Of a DNA stretch of 64,000 nucleotides, positions 44,807 to 54,269 are shown piece by piece (the first letter of the stretch is position 1; every line of letters starts with the position of its first letter). The stretch comes from Microbulbifer sp. ALW1 (GTDB lineage Bacteria > Pseudomonadota > Gammaproteobacteria > Pseudomonadales > Cellvibrionaceae): assembly GCF_009903625.1 (NCBI RefSeq), contig NZ_CP047569.1, positions 893,501-957,500 of the forward strand. Reading direction: 5' to 3'. The notes under the pieces are model-generated. The model saw nothing but the letters and a program-made list of their open reading frames with translations, made no database searches and had not been told where the DNA came from. A program made the translations under genes and the position numbers.

Positions 44807-45828
44807 TGACGGCTGGGAACAGTCACCCGCAGCGTGATATCCGGCAGGTGGAAGCCGAGGCCCGCGAGTGGTTTATGCGCCGCAGTGAGCGCGCTTTGGA
44901 TAGCAGTGAGCAGTCTGCGTTTGATGCCTGGATGCAGCAGGCACAGAACCGCGGTGCCTACCGGCGTCTGCAACAGATAGATCGCAGCCTCGCGGCGCTG
45001 GCCGCCAGTGAAGAGGGCGCGCGCCTGCGCCAGCCGCTTGGCTTCGGCAGCCTGTTGGCAAAGCTGCAGGGTTTTCTCGGTGTCTCACCGGTAACCGGCC
45101 TCGCCTTCGCCTGCACCCTGATGCTCGCCGTCGGCACCCTGTACCTGGCGCCCTGGCAAAGTGAGCCCGCCGCCCAGGCGTACACTTCGGCACTGGCCCA
45201 GGTGCGCAACATCACCCTGGAGGACGGCAGCGAAGTTACCCTGGGGGGCGATACTGCCATCGAGACAAGCTTTTCAAGTGGTCGGCGCGACGTAAAATTG
45301 TTGCGAGGACAGGCCTTCTTCCGCGTTTCCAAAGACCCGACCCGGCCTTTTTATGTCATCGCCAAGGGTGCCGAGGTACGCGTGGTTGGTACGCGCTTTG
45401 ATGTGCGCAGCGGCAGTGAAGTGAAGGTAACCGTTGAGGAAGGTATTGTGGATGTCGCCCGGCAGAAGGAGTCGGGCAATGCGCCGGCGGATAAAGTCCG
45501 CCTGCTCGCTGGCCAGCAAGTCAGTGTCAGTGAATCCCGATTGAGTCCGGTGCGCAGTGTGGAATCGGGCCGGGTGGCCGGCTGGCGCCAGGGCAAATTC
45601 AGTTACCGCGATGCACCTCTGTCAGAAGTGGTCGCCGATGCCAACCGCTACCGCAAGCACCGCATTATTATCGGTACCCGCGAACTGGAAAAACTGCGGG
45701 TAACCACTGCATTTAATGCCGACCAGGCGGATACCCTGGTGGCGATGCTGGAGCAGTCGTTACCGGTCCGGGTATTCAAAGAGCCAGACGGGCGCGTGGT
45801 TATCTGGCCGGGAACCGTGGATGAATAG
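44806..45828 (+). CDS. FecR-family anti-sigma / sigma regulator
   Basis: 340 residues from ATG 44806. The cytosolic N-terminus has the FecR signature (AREWFMRRSERALDSSEQSA; FDAWMQQAQNRGAYRRL), one membrane helix lies near 104-122 (GLAFACTLMLAVGTLYLAPW), and the periplasmic FecR domain follows (NITLEDGSEVTLGGDTAIET; KLLRGQAFFRVSKDPTRPF). The end resembles a short STN-like domain. It relays receptor state to the sigma factor. A strong terminator follows. Confidence 0.9.
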   Translation: MTAGNSHPQRDIRQVEAEAREWFMRRSERALDSSEQSAFDAWMQQAQNRGAYRRLQQIDRSLAALAASEEGARLRQPLGFGSLLAKLQGFLGVSPVTGLAFACTLMLAVGTLYLAPWQSEPAAQAYTSALAQVRNITLEDGSEVTLGGDTAIETSFSSGRRDVKLLRGQAFFRVSKDPTRPFYVIAKGAEVRVVGTRFDVRSGSEVKVTVEEGIVDVARQKESGNAPADKVRLLAGQQVSVSESRLSPVRSVESGRVAGWRQGKFSYRDAPLSEVVADANRYRKHRIIIGTRELEKLRVTTAFNADQADTLVAMLEQSLPVRVFKEPDGRVVIWPGTVDE

Positions 45829-45843
45829 CCGCGCATAGCGGAC

Positions 45844-45882
45844 AAAAAAGCCCGGGCAATCTATGAATGCCCGGGCTTTTTT
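45844..45882. terminator. Strong bidirectional terminator
   Basis: AAAAAAGCCCGGGCA (45844-45858) pairs perfectly with TGCCCGGGCTTTTTT (45868-45882) across a 9-nt loop. It ends the FecI/FecR transcript and also serves the minus-strand gene that ends at 45943. Confidence 0.95.
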
Positions 45883-45942
45883 GTATGGGTGCGGTTGGGT
45901 CAGGGGGCGTCTGGGACGCTTAGATAATTACTTTCAGAATAG

Positions 45943-46317
45943 TTACTTCCAGAACTGCCACCACTTCTTGCTGTTCTCAGCACGTGCGGCCTGGCCCTGT
46001 TCGGATCCCTTGTCCATTTCCTTGCGTTCCTGCTCTGCCTTCTTGGCGCTCTGTGCTTCGAGCCCCTTGGGCATTTTTTCCTTGCCTTCTTCCGTTGGTT
46101 CTTCTGCGCTATTGCGCTTTTCCTTGGCTTTCATCGCCTTGTCTTCTGCCATCTGGCGCTTTTCTGCAGCTATCAAAGCCTGCTTTTCCGTGCCGGTTTT
46201 GGCTTCCGCAGATACCTTGGCTTCCTTCATTTCCTTGCCGGTAACGTCAGGCTTGTCGGCCAGGGCTGGCGCAGAAAATACCAGGCTGATCACCGCGGCG
46301 GTAAGAATCTTGTTCAT
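45943..46317 (-). CDS. Small exported Lys/Glu-rich protein with aromatic tail
   Basis: 124 residues. A GGAGAAA ribosome site precedes ATG 46317. A signal peptide (ILTAAVISLVFSAPALA) is followed by almost continuous charged helix (Lys, Glu, Ala, Met) and ends with the striking WWQFWK. No family is recognised. A highly charged helix with a terminal aromatic cluster could anchor to a membrane or protein surface. Confidence 0.65.
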   Translation of the reverse strand: MNKILTAAVISLVFSAPALADKPDVTGKEMKEAKVSAEAKTGTEKQALIAAEKRQMAEDKAMKAKEKRNSAEEPTEEGKEKMPKGLEAQSAKKAEQERKEMDKGSEQGQAARAENSKKWWQFWK

Positions 46318-46535
46318 GGTTTCTCCAACAATTGTGAAAATTTGTAGGGGTAATTCTGACGTATGTGGATGAATTTATGCTGAACGAAAGGCTTGATAGT
46401 GTGATGGGGTTATCGTTCTCTGTATTTAAAGTGCGATTCACCGGGAGCTGATTTTGTGGATTGGTTCGTCGCGGAAACTGCTGGGGTAAGCGCCTGAAAA
46501 TCTGCAGTATGCTGCTTAAGCTTGCGAGATGGACT

Positions 46536-46979
46536 TCACTTGATAAAGTCAGAGTGTTCTATGTGTTTGCGCTTCAAATACTTTGTGCGTTGTATATATT
46601 GATTGTGCATGCACATTCTATTATTCCAATTCGTATCACTATCTGTTTCGGAGCTTGACCTGATTGCGGAGTCTTCCAGTTTGCACTGTACAATTGAATC
46701 TTCATGCCATTTAATTTGTGCATCTTCCAGATTACCAGTGACACTGGTAATGCTTGAGAGTAGCTTAAGATATTCCGTCTCTAGACTTTGCTTGGCGCTA
46801 TTCTCGAAAAACTCTAAACACTTGCTTGCATAATGTCTGTATTGGGCGCTTGCTTTGAGGCTCTTGCACTCAAATATTTCTGTAGCTTCGAAATTAAAGC
46901 TCCCACTATTAACACCAAACTTCTCAGCCCAGCTTGGGCCAGAGAGAAGAATAAATAAAACGAAAATAATACGTTTCAT
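46536..46979 (-). CDS. AT-rich LprI-like exported protein
   Basis: 147 residues with a signal peptide (IIFVLFILLSGPSWA). Four Cys and the pattern NLEDAQIKWHEDSIVQCKLE ... MCMHNQYIQRTKYL recall the LprI/DUF1311 lysozyme-inhibitor-type domain (L..aQ.aW..y...C ... C...t..R...L). The match is by eye and moderate. Its coding DNA is clearly more AT-rich than all neighbours, suggesting recent acquisition. The 218 bp before it (46318-46535) hold nothing recognisable. Confidence 0.55.
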   Translation of the reverse strand: MKRIIFVLFILLSGPSWAEKFGVNSGSFNFEATEIFECKSLKASAQYRHYASKCLEFFENSAKQSLETEYLKLLSSITSVTGNLEDAQIKWHEDSIVQCKLEDSAIRSSSETDSDTNWNNRMCMHNQYIQRTKYLKRKHIEHSDFIK

Positions 46980-47009
46980 GGTCTTGTTCCTTTGTATTGT
47001 TTGAGCAGG

Positions 47010-47798
47010 TTAAATATCTTCGAGCACTTTCTTGTTCGGGTTGGATGGGGGGAGGCTGTCGATGAAAGCCTGCGCTTCTCTTACTCTGCGCTGGTTCTCC
47101 TCGCTCAGCTGGTGGTAGGGCGTGTCTATCCCCAGGTAGCGATCCGGATTTGGGATGGAAATCAGGTGGTACCTCGGTGTAAATTCGAGAGGTGTTAATA
47201 CAAAGCTGTCGCCACCCAGAATAAAAAATCTCCCGGTAATTGTCCTGAAAGAGTGTCGACTGATTTTTTTGAGCTTTTGGTGTTCCTCGGCATCGTTACC
47301 ATCGAGTTCCTGGTATTTGCGGTGCAGATTACCGGGATTGATTGCTTCGCCGGTATCCGGGTTGAAATGCCAGACGTATGCGCGCAGTTCAATTTTGAGC
47401 GTCCGGCGAATCTCGTCTTTTTCGAGTGGCTTGCTCTGTGGCGCCTTGGCCGTTGGCATCGTTTTCCCGGTTACTCGCTCCCAGTCCTTCCAGATTCCCT
47501 CCCAGTGAATAGATCCGCCTGATTGATCCCTGTTGACCTTGAGAGTCACTACATCCATTTGTTGATCTTCGAATGGATTGAGGGTGAATTCATTGTTTTC
47601 GGATTCGAGTAGCTTGGTGTTGACGCGGACAATGCGGTAGCGGGACGCGTAGTAGATTTTTCGGTCGATGGAGGGCTGGTTGTATTGGTAGATTCTTTGT
47701 TCTTCTTCGGGAGTTACCTGTTCGAAGAGTTTTTGCGGTTCGGCCGTTGCCAGTGGCGACAGGCAGAGGAACAGGAGGAGTCTGAAGAGGTTGGGCAT
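47010..47798 (-). CDS. Exported protein of unknown function
   Basis: 262 residues with a signal peptide (LFRLLLFLCLSPLATAEP). The mature protein is mixed alpha/beta without known motif (IHWEGIWKDWERVTGKTMP; LELRAYVWHFNPDTGEAI-like stretch; RTITGRFFILGGDSFVLTPL). It resembles housekeeping-like conserved hypothetical proteins of marine gammaproteobacteria, which I cannot name. It lies 31 bp upstream of the LprI-like gene on the same strand and may be cotranscribed. Confidence 0.6.
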   Translation of the reverse strand: MPNLFRLLLFLCLSPLATAEPQKLFEQVTPEEEQRIYQYNQPSIDRKIYYASRYRIVRVNTKLLESENNEFTLNPFEDQQMDVVTLKVNRDQSGGSIHWEGIWKDWERVTGKTMPTAKAPQSKPLEKDEIRRTLKIELRAYVWHFNPDTGEAINPGNLHRKYQELDGNDAEEHQKLKKISRHSFRTITGRFFILGGDSFVLTPLEFTPRYHLISIPNPDRYLGIDTPYHQLSEENQRRVREAQAFIDSLPPSNPNKKVLEDI

Positions 47799-47879
47799 GG
47801 GTGCACTAGGGATTGGGGGCTTTAGTGCAGGGTAGTCGAGTTGAAGTGATGCCGGGCTTCTGCGGGGGCGGAAGAATCG

Positions 47880-47899
47880 TAATAGCCTAAGGGCTATTA
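47880..47899. repeat. Short palindrome upstream of the tRNA terminator
   Basis: TAATAGCC / GGCTATTA with a 4-nt loop. It lies in a 195-bp intergenic stretch that has no gene. Confidence 0.5.
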
Positions 47900-47994
47900 C
47901 GACCCTGCGGGCTTCGCACTTCGTGCTCGTTGCAAATCGCTGGCGCGATTAGTCGAACCGCGGTGGTTCTCAGCCGGCTCCGGACAACGGATAC

Positions 47995-48030
47995 AAAAAA
48001 AGCCCCATTCTTGCGAATGGGGCTTTTTTT
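47995..48030. terminator. Terminator of tRNA-Phe
   Basis: Seven A's and GCCCCATTC pair with GAATGGGGC and seven T's across TTGC. On the minus strand it lies just 3 bp beyond the tRNA CCA end, so it ends that transcript. Confidence 0.93.
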
Positions 48031-48033
48031 GTA

Positions 48034-48109
48034 TGGTGCCCAGAGGCGGAATCGAACCACCGACACGGGGATTTTCAATCCCCTGCTCTACCGACTGAGC
48101 TATCTGGGC
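48034..48109 (-). tRNA. tRNA-Phe (GAA)
   Basis: 76 nt on the minus strand with acceptor GCCCAGA / TCTGGGC, D-arm GCTC...GAGC, anticodon arm GGGGATTGAAAATCCCC (anticodon GAA), T-loop GGTTCGATTCC and encoded CCA. It is very close to E. coli tRNA-Phe. Confidence 0.97.
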
Positions 48110-48218
48110 TTCGCTTTATTCGGGGTGTCCCCTGCAGCGAGGCGCGTATTAAACCTGCTCTTCTGGGGGAGTCAACCCCTTGATTGATAAATAGTTTTTT
48201 CAGTTGGTAAGCGGTTGC

Positions 48219-48500
48219 TTACTTGTCGCCATCTTGCTCGGGTACATAGCCGTCAGCGGCGTCGTAATCTTCGCCGCTGAAGAATTTGCTCATCTGTTCT
48301 GCCAGGTAGGCGCGGGAGGAGGGCTCCATCATGTTGAGGCGTTTTTCATTGATCAGCATGGTCTGGTGGGCCATCCACTCCTGCCAGGCTTTGGCGGAGA
48401 CGTTCTCAAAGATGTCCTGGCCTTTGGGGCCGGGGAAGGGCGGATTGGGGAGGCCTTCCAGTTCTTCCTGATATTTGCGGCAGAAGACGGTACGGGACAT
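48219..48500 (-). CDS. yggX: Fe(2+)-trafficking protein YggX
   Basis: 93 residues, family length. The start is ATG 48500, matching the conserved [10 protein letters not shown] with Cys7; the longer frame from 48524 would begin inside the mutY intergenic region. Conserved features include [16 protein letters not shown] and [19 protein letters not shown]. It protects iron-sulfur clusters from oxidation and is classically located next to mutY, as here (17 bp gap). Confidence 0.95.
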   Translation of the reverse strand: MSRTVFCRKYQEELEGLPNPPFPGPKGQDIFENVSAKAWQEWMAHQTMLINEKRLNMMEPSSRAYLAEQMSKFFSGEDYDAADGYVPEQDGDK

Positions 48501-48517
48501 GGGTTCTCCTAACTTAT

Positions 48518-49657
48518 TCAGCACGGGGCCAGCAAAGGGTCCCGAAACGCTACGAGCTGTTTAACCAGCTTGGCAATGGGTGCCGGCAATCCGAGATCCT
48601 GTCCGGATCTGGGCCGGTCGAGCTGGCGCAGTTTATACCAGCCGCTGGCTCCTTCTGCCACCTGTGCGGGTTTGCGCGGCAGACTTATCCACACCGGGTG
48701 GATATCCAGGTGAAAGTGGCTGAAGGTGTGGCGCATGGGCGGCAGGGCCTGAACCTCGCTGGCATCCAGGTCTTGTGCGGCCAGCCACTCCTGGGCGCTG
48801 GCTTCGCCGCCGTCGTCCCCTTCCAGCTGTGGTGGTATCCACAGGCCGCCCCAGATGCCGCTGGCGGGGCGCTGTTCCAGGTAGAGTTCGCCGTCGTGCT
48901 CGATCAGCAACAGGGTAGTCTGGCGCTCAGGCTTTTCCTTTTTGGGTTTCTTGCCCGGGTAGTCGGTGGGGTTGCCCTGGGCGCGGGCGATGCAGTGGCT
49001 CTCGAAAGGGCAGCGCTCGCAGGCGGGTTTCGAGCGGGTGCACAGGGTGGCGCCGAGGTCCATCATCGCCTGGGTATAGTCACCGGTGCGCTCCTCGGGC
49101 GTGTAACGCTCGGCAATGTCCCACATCTTTTTGGCTACGGCGGTTTGCCCCGGCCAGCCTTCGACCGCGTGTATACGAGCCAGCACCCGCTTCACGTTGC
49201 CATCCAGGATCGCCGCTTTCAGGCCCATGCTGATGCTGGCGATGGCGCCGGCGGTGGAGCGGCCGATTCCGGGTAACTCCGCCAGTGCTTCCACATCCCT
49301 CGGGAATTCACCACCGTGCTCGCTGACCACTGTCTGCGCGCACTTGTGCAGGTTGCGCGCGCGGGCGTAGTAGCCGAGGCCGCTCCAGTGGGCGAGTACC
49401 TGATCCTGGCTGGCGGAAGCCAGCGCCTGCACTGTGGGAAAAGATTCCATAAAGCGCAGGTAATACGGAATAACAGCCGTGACCTGGGTTTGCTGCAGCA
49501 TGATCTCTGACACCCACACCCGGTACGGGTTGATGTTTTGCTGCCACGGCAGGTCGTGGCGACCGTGCTGGTCGAACCACTTGAGCAGGGCTTGCTGGAA
49601 GCGGGCTGGCGTCTTGGGCTTAACCGGAAGCTTGGTATCTGGATCGGATTTGGACAT
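48518..49657 (-). CDS. mutY: A/G-specific adenine glycosylase MutY
   Basis: 379 residues. The catalytic domain shows EIMLQQTQV (catalytic Glu), the helix-hairpin-helix [15 protein letters not shown] with the downstream Asp (ILDGNVKR), and the 4Fe-4S motif with Cys spacing 6-2-5 ([18 protein letters not shown]). The C-terminal NUDT-like domain (about 245-370) recognises 8-oxoG. It removes A mispaired with 8-oxoG. Followed by yggX in a conserved pair. Confidence 0.96.
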   Translation of the reverse strand: MSKSDPDTKLPVKPKTPARFQQALLKWFDQHGRHDLPWQQNINPYRVWVSEIMLQQTQVTAVIPYYLRFMESFPTVQALASASQDQVLAHWSGLGYYARARNLHKCAQTVVSEHGGEFPRDVEALAELPGIGRSTAGAIASISMGLKAAILDGNVKRVLARIHAVEGWPGQTAVAKKMWDIAERYTPEERTGDYTQAMMDLGATLCTRSKPACERCPFESHCIARAQGNPTDYPGKKPKKEKPERQTTLLLIEHDGELYLEQRPASGIWGGLWIPPQLEGDDGGEASAQEWLAAQDLDASEVQALPPMRHTFSHFHLDIHPVWISLPRKPAQVAEGASGWYKLRQLDRPRSGQDLGLPAPIAKLVKQLVAFRDPLLAPC

Positions 49658-49671
49658 GGTCTGAAATGAAA

Positions 49672-49695
49672 ATGGGCACCGCGAAGGGTGCCCAT
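49672..49695. terminator. Hairpin between asmA-like gene and mutY
   Basis: ATGGGCACC / GGTGCCCAT with a 6-nt loop, 62 bp after the asmA-like stop. There is no T-tract, so it is weak as a terminator. Confidence 0.45.
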
Positions 49696-49756
49696 GCTAC
49701 TGCTTTCTGGCTATTCGTCCTACCGGCGATTGCCGACTGGCAACGACCGAGAGTGA

Positions 49757-51859
49757 TTAGTCCCCCCGGTTGAACAGCCCTTTGAACTTGTCTTTCAGTT
49801 TGTCTTTCAGCTCTTCGGTCTTTTCGCGGGCTTTGTCGCCGTACTCTTTCTCAGCTTTGTACTTCAGTTCGTCGCGGATCAGGTCGTCGATGCGGCGGCT
49901 GTCGGGTTTGCAGGTGCTGGCGCCGGCCTCGTTGAAGGCCGCTTTGCAGCGCAGGGGCAGCGGGCGATTGCGCCAGCGGCTGTTCTGGACCGAGCAGCCA
50001 TTGCCCGAGGTCTTCTCACCCACGAGGGCCAGGCCCAGGGCGAAGTCGAAATCCTGTTGCTCCAGGTTAACGGTACCGTCGCCGGAGAGGGCGATATTTT
50101 CGATACCGGCGTTGATGCCCTCTACCTTGGCGACATCACCGTTCAGGTTCACGCTGGCGCGCAGGTCCTGCAGGCGGGTTTGCGCCGGCCACTCTCTTTC
50201 CGGCATCGCGGTTTTTTCCGCGTAACTCACCAGCTGGCACATGCCCTTTTCAAGGTTGAATGGTGCCAGTGCCAGCTCGGCGGCGTTCAGCTGTACCGCT
50301 GCGCGCAGGTTTTTCTGCAGGGCCAGGGTGTCGGCACCGTTCGTCTGGCCTACCCAGGTAAGGTCGGTTTTACCGGACAAGGTGACCTTTTTCTGGTTGG
50401 CCGCTTCCGGTTCGTCGCTGGCGAACAGGGCTTCCTGCACCTTGGAAATTTCCACACCGGTAAGGCCGCCGCTCAGTTCACCGCGGGCGGAGGCGCCGCG
50501 GGCATTAAATACGCCGGTGCTGTTCAGCTGGCCGCCGTAGAGTCCAGCTGCCAGCTGGTTGAGCTGATACAGGCCGTTATTGACGTTAACTGCCAGCTGC
50601 GGCTTGTCGATTTCAAAATCCAGTGCATGCAGCTTTTCGAGGGTCAGGTTCAGGCGTGCATTGAAGCCGCGCATGGCTTCCAGCGGCAGCGGTACCGGTT
50701 GTGCGGCGGCAACATCGGCGGCCAGCGCATCTTCCTCCGGGGTGGCTACCGGGGGCGGTAGGTAATCGTCCACATTCAGGTCGCCACCGGTCAGGGTCAG
50801 TGCGACCGAGGGAATGTCGCCGGCCTGATAGCTGGCGCTGCCATTAAACGCGTGATCGTCCAGTTTCAGTTGCAGCGGCTCCAGGTTCAGCTGTTTATCG
50901 GTGCCGCTGATGTCGGACTCGATACTGAATTTTTTCAGGGCGCTGGTACTCTGGGCCTTGTACTCGCTGCCCACCGCGGCGAGCCAGCCGGTCAGGGGCT
51001 CGGCCTTGGCATTCAGGTTGAGTTGAATCTGCCAGGGGGCGTCGGCCTCAACCCGGCGCACATTGCCGCGCAGGGTCACTTCCGCTTCCGAACCTTTGGC
51101 GCCGGTGAGTTTGATATTGGCAGGCTGCACCCGCAGGCCATTGAGGCCCTCATCGATGGCGAGGGTGCTGTGAATATCGAGATTTACCGGGTCCGGGAAA
51201 TCGCTGCCCGCCAGCTCCGCGCTGAGCTGCACGTCACCGGGCTTGCCACCCGGCACCAGATTGTCTGCGGCGATGCGCAGTTTGGTGATGGCGTATTCGG
51301 AGCCGGCCTGCATATCGCGGTAGCGCAGTGCGCCATCTTCCAGACGCAACTGCTCGAGGGCGATTTCGAGACCGGAGGCTGCGGAAGATTCTTCCTCGGG
51401 AACGTCCAGCTTGGGTGGCTGTTCTTTTTTCTGCTGTGCGTCGAGCTTGGCTTTTGCCTCTATGGCATCGGTAATCAGCTCCCAGTTGCCCTTACCGTTT
51501 TTGTCCACGGTAAGTTCCACTTGCGGGCCAATCAGGGCGATCTCTTTCGCCTCGATGCGTTTGTCCAGCAGGGGCATCAGCGCCACACCCACGGCAACGC
51601 GGTCGGCTTCCAGCAGGGATTCACTGGGCAGTGCCAGTGGCGCGACTTTCACGCCCTCCAGTTTGAGCGCGATGTTGGGCCAAAGTTGCCAGCCGATGTC
51701 GCCATCGAGGGTCAGCGCAATGCCCTGATCCGCAGCCAGCTGCACGATTTTGGGTTTGTACTGGTTGGCGTCGAGGCCGGAGAGGAACCAGGCAATAACG
51801 CCGGCAAAGAGAACAAAAAGAACAACGAGGGTAATCAGTCCGCGTTTGATCCAGGCCAT
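49757..51859 (-). CDS. AsmA family protein
   Basis: 700 residues. One N-terminal membrane helix (about 7-27) and the AsmA start (GLDANQYKPKIVQLAADQGI) are followed by a long repetitive beta-strand periplasmic region (LTLDGDIGWQLWPNIALKLE; KLTGAKGSEAEVTLRGNVRR). A second AsmA_2-like domain lies near 440-610. The C-terminus has Cys and ends in a charged helix. AsmA-like proteins bridge inner and outer membranes in lipid transport. It is slightly longer than E. coli AsmA. Confidence 0.88.
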   Translation of the reverse strand: MAWIKRGLITLVVLFVLFAGVIAWFLSGLDANQYKPKIVQLAADQGIALTLDGDIGWQLWPNIALKLEGVKVAPLALPSESLLEADRVAVGVALMPLLDKRIEAKEIALIGPQVELTVDKNGKGNWELITDAIEAKAKLDAQQKKEQPPKLDVPEEESSAASGLEIALEQLRLEDGALRYRDMQAGSEYAITKLRIAADNLVPGGKPGDVQLSAELAGSDFPDPVNLDIHSTLAIDEGLNGLRVQPANIKLTGAKGSEAEVTLRGNVRRVEADAPWQIQLNLNAKAEPLTGWLAAVGSEYKAQSTSALKKFSIESDISGTDKQLNLEPLQLKLDDHAFNGSASYQAGDIPSVALTLTGGDLNVDDYLPPPVATPEEDALAADVAAAQPVPLPLEAMRGFNARLNLTLEKLHALDFEIDKPQLAVNVNNGLYQLNQLAAGLYGGQLNSTGVFNARGASARGELSGGLTGVEISKVQEALFASDEPEAANQKKVTLSGKTDLTWVGQTNGADTLALQKNLRAAVQLNAAELALAPFNLEKGMCQLVSYAEKTAMPEREWPAQTRLQDLRASVNLNGDVAKVEGINAGIENIALSGDGTVNLEQQDFDFALGLALVGEKTSGNGCSVQNSRWRNRPLPLRCKAAFNEAGASTCKPDSRRIDDLIRDELKYKAEKEYGDKAREKTEELKDKLKDKFKGLFNRGD

Positions 51860-51900
51860 ACAGGGCGCATCCTTATTCTGGAGTTGGCGAGAAGGGAACG

Positions 51901-51928
51901 GTGCCCGGATAGCAATCTATCCGGGCAC
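51901..51928. terminator. Long hairpin after the ZnuD-like receptor gene
   Basis: A perfect 12-bp stem (GTGCCCGGATAG / CTATCCGGGCAC) with a 4-nt loop lies 31 bp beyond the receptor stop (minus strand). There is no T-run. Confidence 0.55.
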
Positions 51929-51958
51929 TGTGGATGCGACTATTGAAGCAGTTGCCGG

Positions 51959-54154
51959 TCAGAAATGAAACCTTATGCCCGCTTCAATACTGCGTCCCGC
52001 TTCCGGTGCGAAGTCGCGCAACAGTGAGGTAGCGTTGCGAATTTCTTCGTCCAGCAGGTTGCGCGCGTTGGCGAAGACCACCGCATCGTTGCCTGCCAGT
52101 TTGAAGTTGTACTGGGCAGTGAGGTCCATGCGGGTGTAGGCGTCAGTGGTCTCCTCGAAGGCACCCGGACGGTTCTGTTCGGTGGCGTGGGTGTTACGCC
52201 ATTGCCAGTTCCAGTTGGCGTAGTCGCCACCCAGGGCAAAACCGTAGCGCAGGGGCGGCAGGCGTGGTACTTCTCTGGATTCACCGGCAATGTAATCGTC
52301 AAAGTTGGCGCGTACGCTATCGCCGAACAGGGTCAGGCTGAGGCCGCTGACCAGCGGGAACTGCACCGAGGCTTCGGCACCGTAGAAAGTGGCGTCGCGG
52401 TTGCGGTAGCCGTAGATGTCGAACTCGCTCTCTTCATCTTCCAGGCCGGTGTTGGCGGCATAGATATAGTCGGCAATACGGTTGTAGAAAACATTCGCCT
52501 CCACCTTGGCTGCGTGCCAGCCGCGGGCTTCCTGGTTGTGGTGGTGGTAACCCAGCTCCAGGTTGAGGGAGTTTTCCTTATCCAGCTGTTCGTCGCCGAT
52601 GATGTAGCGGGATTCCGCCAGGTGGGCGCCGTCGGCGAACAGCTCCTCGGCCACCGGCGCACGCTCCGCGCTGGTGAGACCGAGACTCAGGTGCTGGTGC
52701 TCGGTGAGGAAATACTGCAGGGCGCCAGACAGTCCCGCCAGGTTGAAGTCCTTGTCGCTACCGTACTCCGGGTTGACGGTGACATTCTCCAGGCGCGCGC
52801 CCAGATCCAGATGCCAGCTGCCCCACTCGCGCTCCTTCATGGTGAAGGCGCCGATGCTGTCGGTGACTGACGGACGAATGAAGGCCTCGTCACCGATGGC
52901 GGCGAAGTCCTTGCGCGACAGCTGCAGGCCGTAGGCGCCGCGCCATTCACCGCCGTTGTCGTGGGTCAGCTCGACGCGGCTCTCCCAGGCTTTGTTGGTA
53001 AAGCGGGTACCTTCGTCGTAGTGGTCGCCGTGTGGCTCCAGTTCCACGTGCTCGTAATCGTTGTGACCGAGGCGGAAACTGAGTTTGTCCCAGTAGTCGC
53101 TGTTGAAGCGGTGCTCGCCCTTGAGGTCATAGCGGGTTTGCGCCAGGTCGATGCGCACACCTTCACCGCCGTGCTCCTCGTGTTCCTCTTCGTGAACCTC
53201 GTCATGTCCCTCTTCCAGCGCGTGGTCCTCGCCCTCCTCGTCTTCGTGGTGGGCGTGGGTGCCAGCGGGGATGCCGTAGTTGTTTTCGAGGCGGTTAACG
53301 GAGAAGCCGACAAAGCCGCTGTCGGTCACCCAGGACAGGCCGGCACTGCCGCTCTTGGCGCGTGCGTTGGTGTTGCCCACAAAGCCGTTGGTGTTGAACT
53401 CTTCCTCGTGGTGCTCCTCACCCTCGTGACCTTCCTCGTGTGCGTCGTGGCCGTCTTCTTCGTGTTCGCGGATAGCAAGCCCGGGGATCTGGGTGTCGCC
53501 GTTCTCGCGGTAGACGCCGTCCAGATACCAGGCCAGGTTGCCCGCACCACCGGACAGGCGGAAGACGCCGGCATCCTGACTGTTGGCAGTATCGTGGCGC
53601 ATTTCCACCGCGCCCTCGATTGCCTCCGGTACCTTGGTAGGAATACGCCCGTCGATCACATTCACCACGCCACCGATGGCGCCGCTGCCATAGCGCAGGG
53701 CCGCGGGGCCGCGCAGGATTTCAATGCTGTTGGCCAGCAGTGGTTCGATGCTGGCGGCGTGGTCAGAACTGGTGTTGGAGGCGTCGGCCACATCCAGGTT
53801 GTCGTTCAGCACCTTGACCCGGTTGGCGCTCTGGCCACGGATCACCGGCAGGCCCACACCACCGCCGAAGGAGGCATTGGCAACGCCCAGCTGGCTGTTC
53901 AGGGTCTGGCCCAGGGTGGCGGCGGCAGATTTACGCAGCTCATCGCCTTTCAGTACGGAAACCGGCGCTGCCACCGCATCGGCGGGCTTGGCCAGTGGCG
54001 AGACGGTGACATTCACCTCTTCGATGGATTCTTTCTTTTCAGCAGCCTGAGCGGAATGAACAGCCTGAGCGGAAGCGGCAGAAGACACAGCAGAAGTCAG
54101 CGCGCAGGCAATGGCCAGCGCCAGAGTGTTTACTCGGTACTTTTCACGAAACAT
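51959..54154 (-). CDS. TonB-dependent receptor, ZnuD-like, with His-rich loops
   Basis: 731 residues. Signal peptide, TonB-box-like segment (EEVNVTVSPL), plug (GVGLPVIRGQSANRVKVLND; LRGPAALRYGSGAIGGVVNV) and barrel ending in IEAGIRFHF. Two exceptionally His/Glu/Asp-rich stretches lie near residues 225-255 and 300-335 (for example EHEEDGHDAHEEGHEGEEHH), expected in extracellular loops that bind Zn2+. This is the ZnuD pattern of Neisseria-type zinc receptors. Zur control is plausible but no clear box was identified. A small His-rich exported protein lies just upstream. Confidence 0.88.
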   Translation of the reverse strand: MFREKYRVNTLALAIACALTSAVSSAASAQAVHSAQAAEKKESIEEVNVTVSPLAKPADAVAAPVSVLKGDELRKSAAATLGQTLNSQLGVANASFGGGVGLPVIRGQSANRVKVLNDNLDVADASNTSSDHAASIEPLLANSIEILRGPAALRYGSGAIGGVVNVIDGRIPTKVPEAIEGAVEMRHDTANSQDAGVFRLSGGAGNLAWYLDGVYRENGDTQIPGLAIREHEEDGHDAHEEGHEGEEHHEEEFNTNGFVGNTNARAKSGSAGLSWVTDSGFVGFSVNRLENNYGIPAGTHAHHEDEEGEDHALEEGHDEVHEEEHEEHGGEGVRIDLAQTRYDLKGEHRFNSDYWDKLSFRLGHNDYEHVELEPHGDHYDEGTRFTNKAWESRVELTHDNGGEWRGAYGLQLSRKDFAAIGDEAFIRPSVTDSIGAFTMKEREWGSWHLDLGARLENVTVNPEYGSDKDFNLAGLSGALQYFLTEHQHLSLGLTSAERAPVAEELFADGAHLAESRYIIGDEQLDKENSLNLELGYHHHNQEARGWHAAKVEANVFYNRIADYIYAANTGLEDEESEFDIYGYRNRDATFYGAEASVQFPLVSGLSLTLFGDSVRANFDDYIAGESREVPRLPPLRYGFALGGDYANWNWQWRNTHATEQNRPGAFEETTDAYTRMDLTAQYNFKLAGNDAVVFANARNLLDEEIRNATSLLRDFAPEAGRSIEAGIRFHF

Positions 54155-54269
54155 TTCGAATTATTCCTGTCAATCACAGGCAGCGGCCACCCAAAAGGCC
54201 GGTGCCCGAATGCATAAGCGTTATTAAGCCGCTAACCGGGATATCTACCGGAATCAGCAGCGAGAGTGA

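Noticed and set aside
47930..48000. A degenerate second tRNA next to tRNA-Phe
   Set aside because: A T-arm-like stretch (GTCGAACCGCGGTGGTTC) is seen but no acceptor or anticodon arm can be built.
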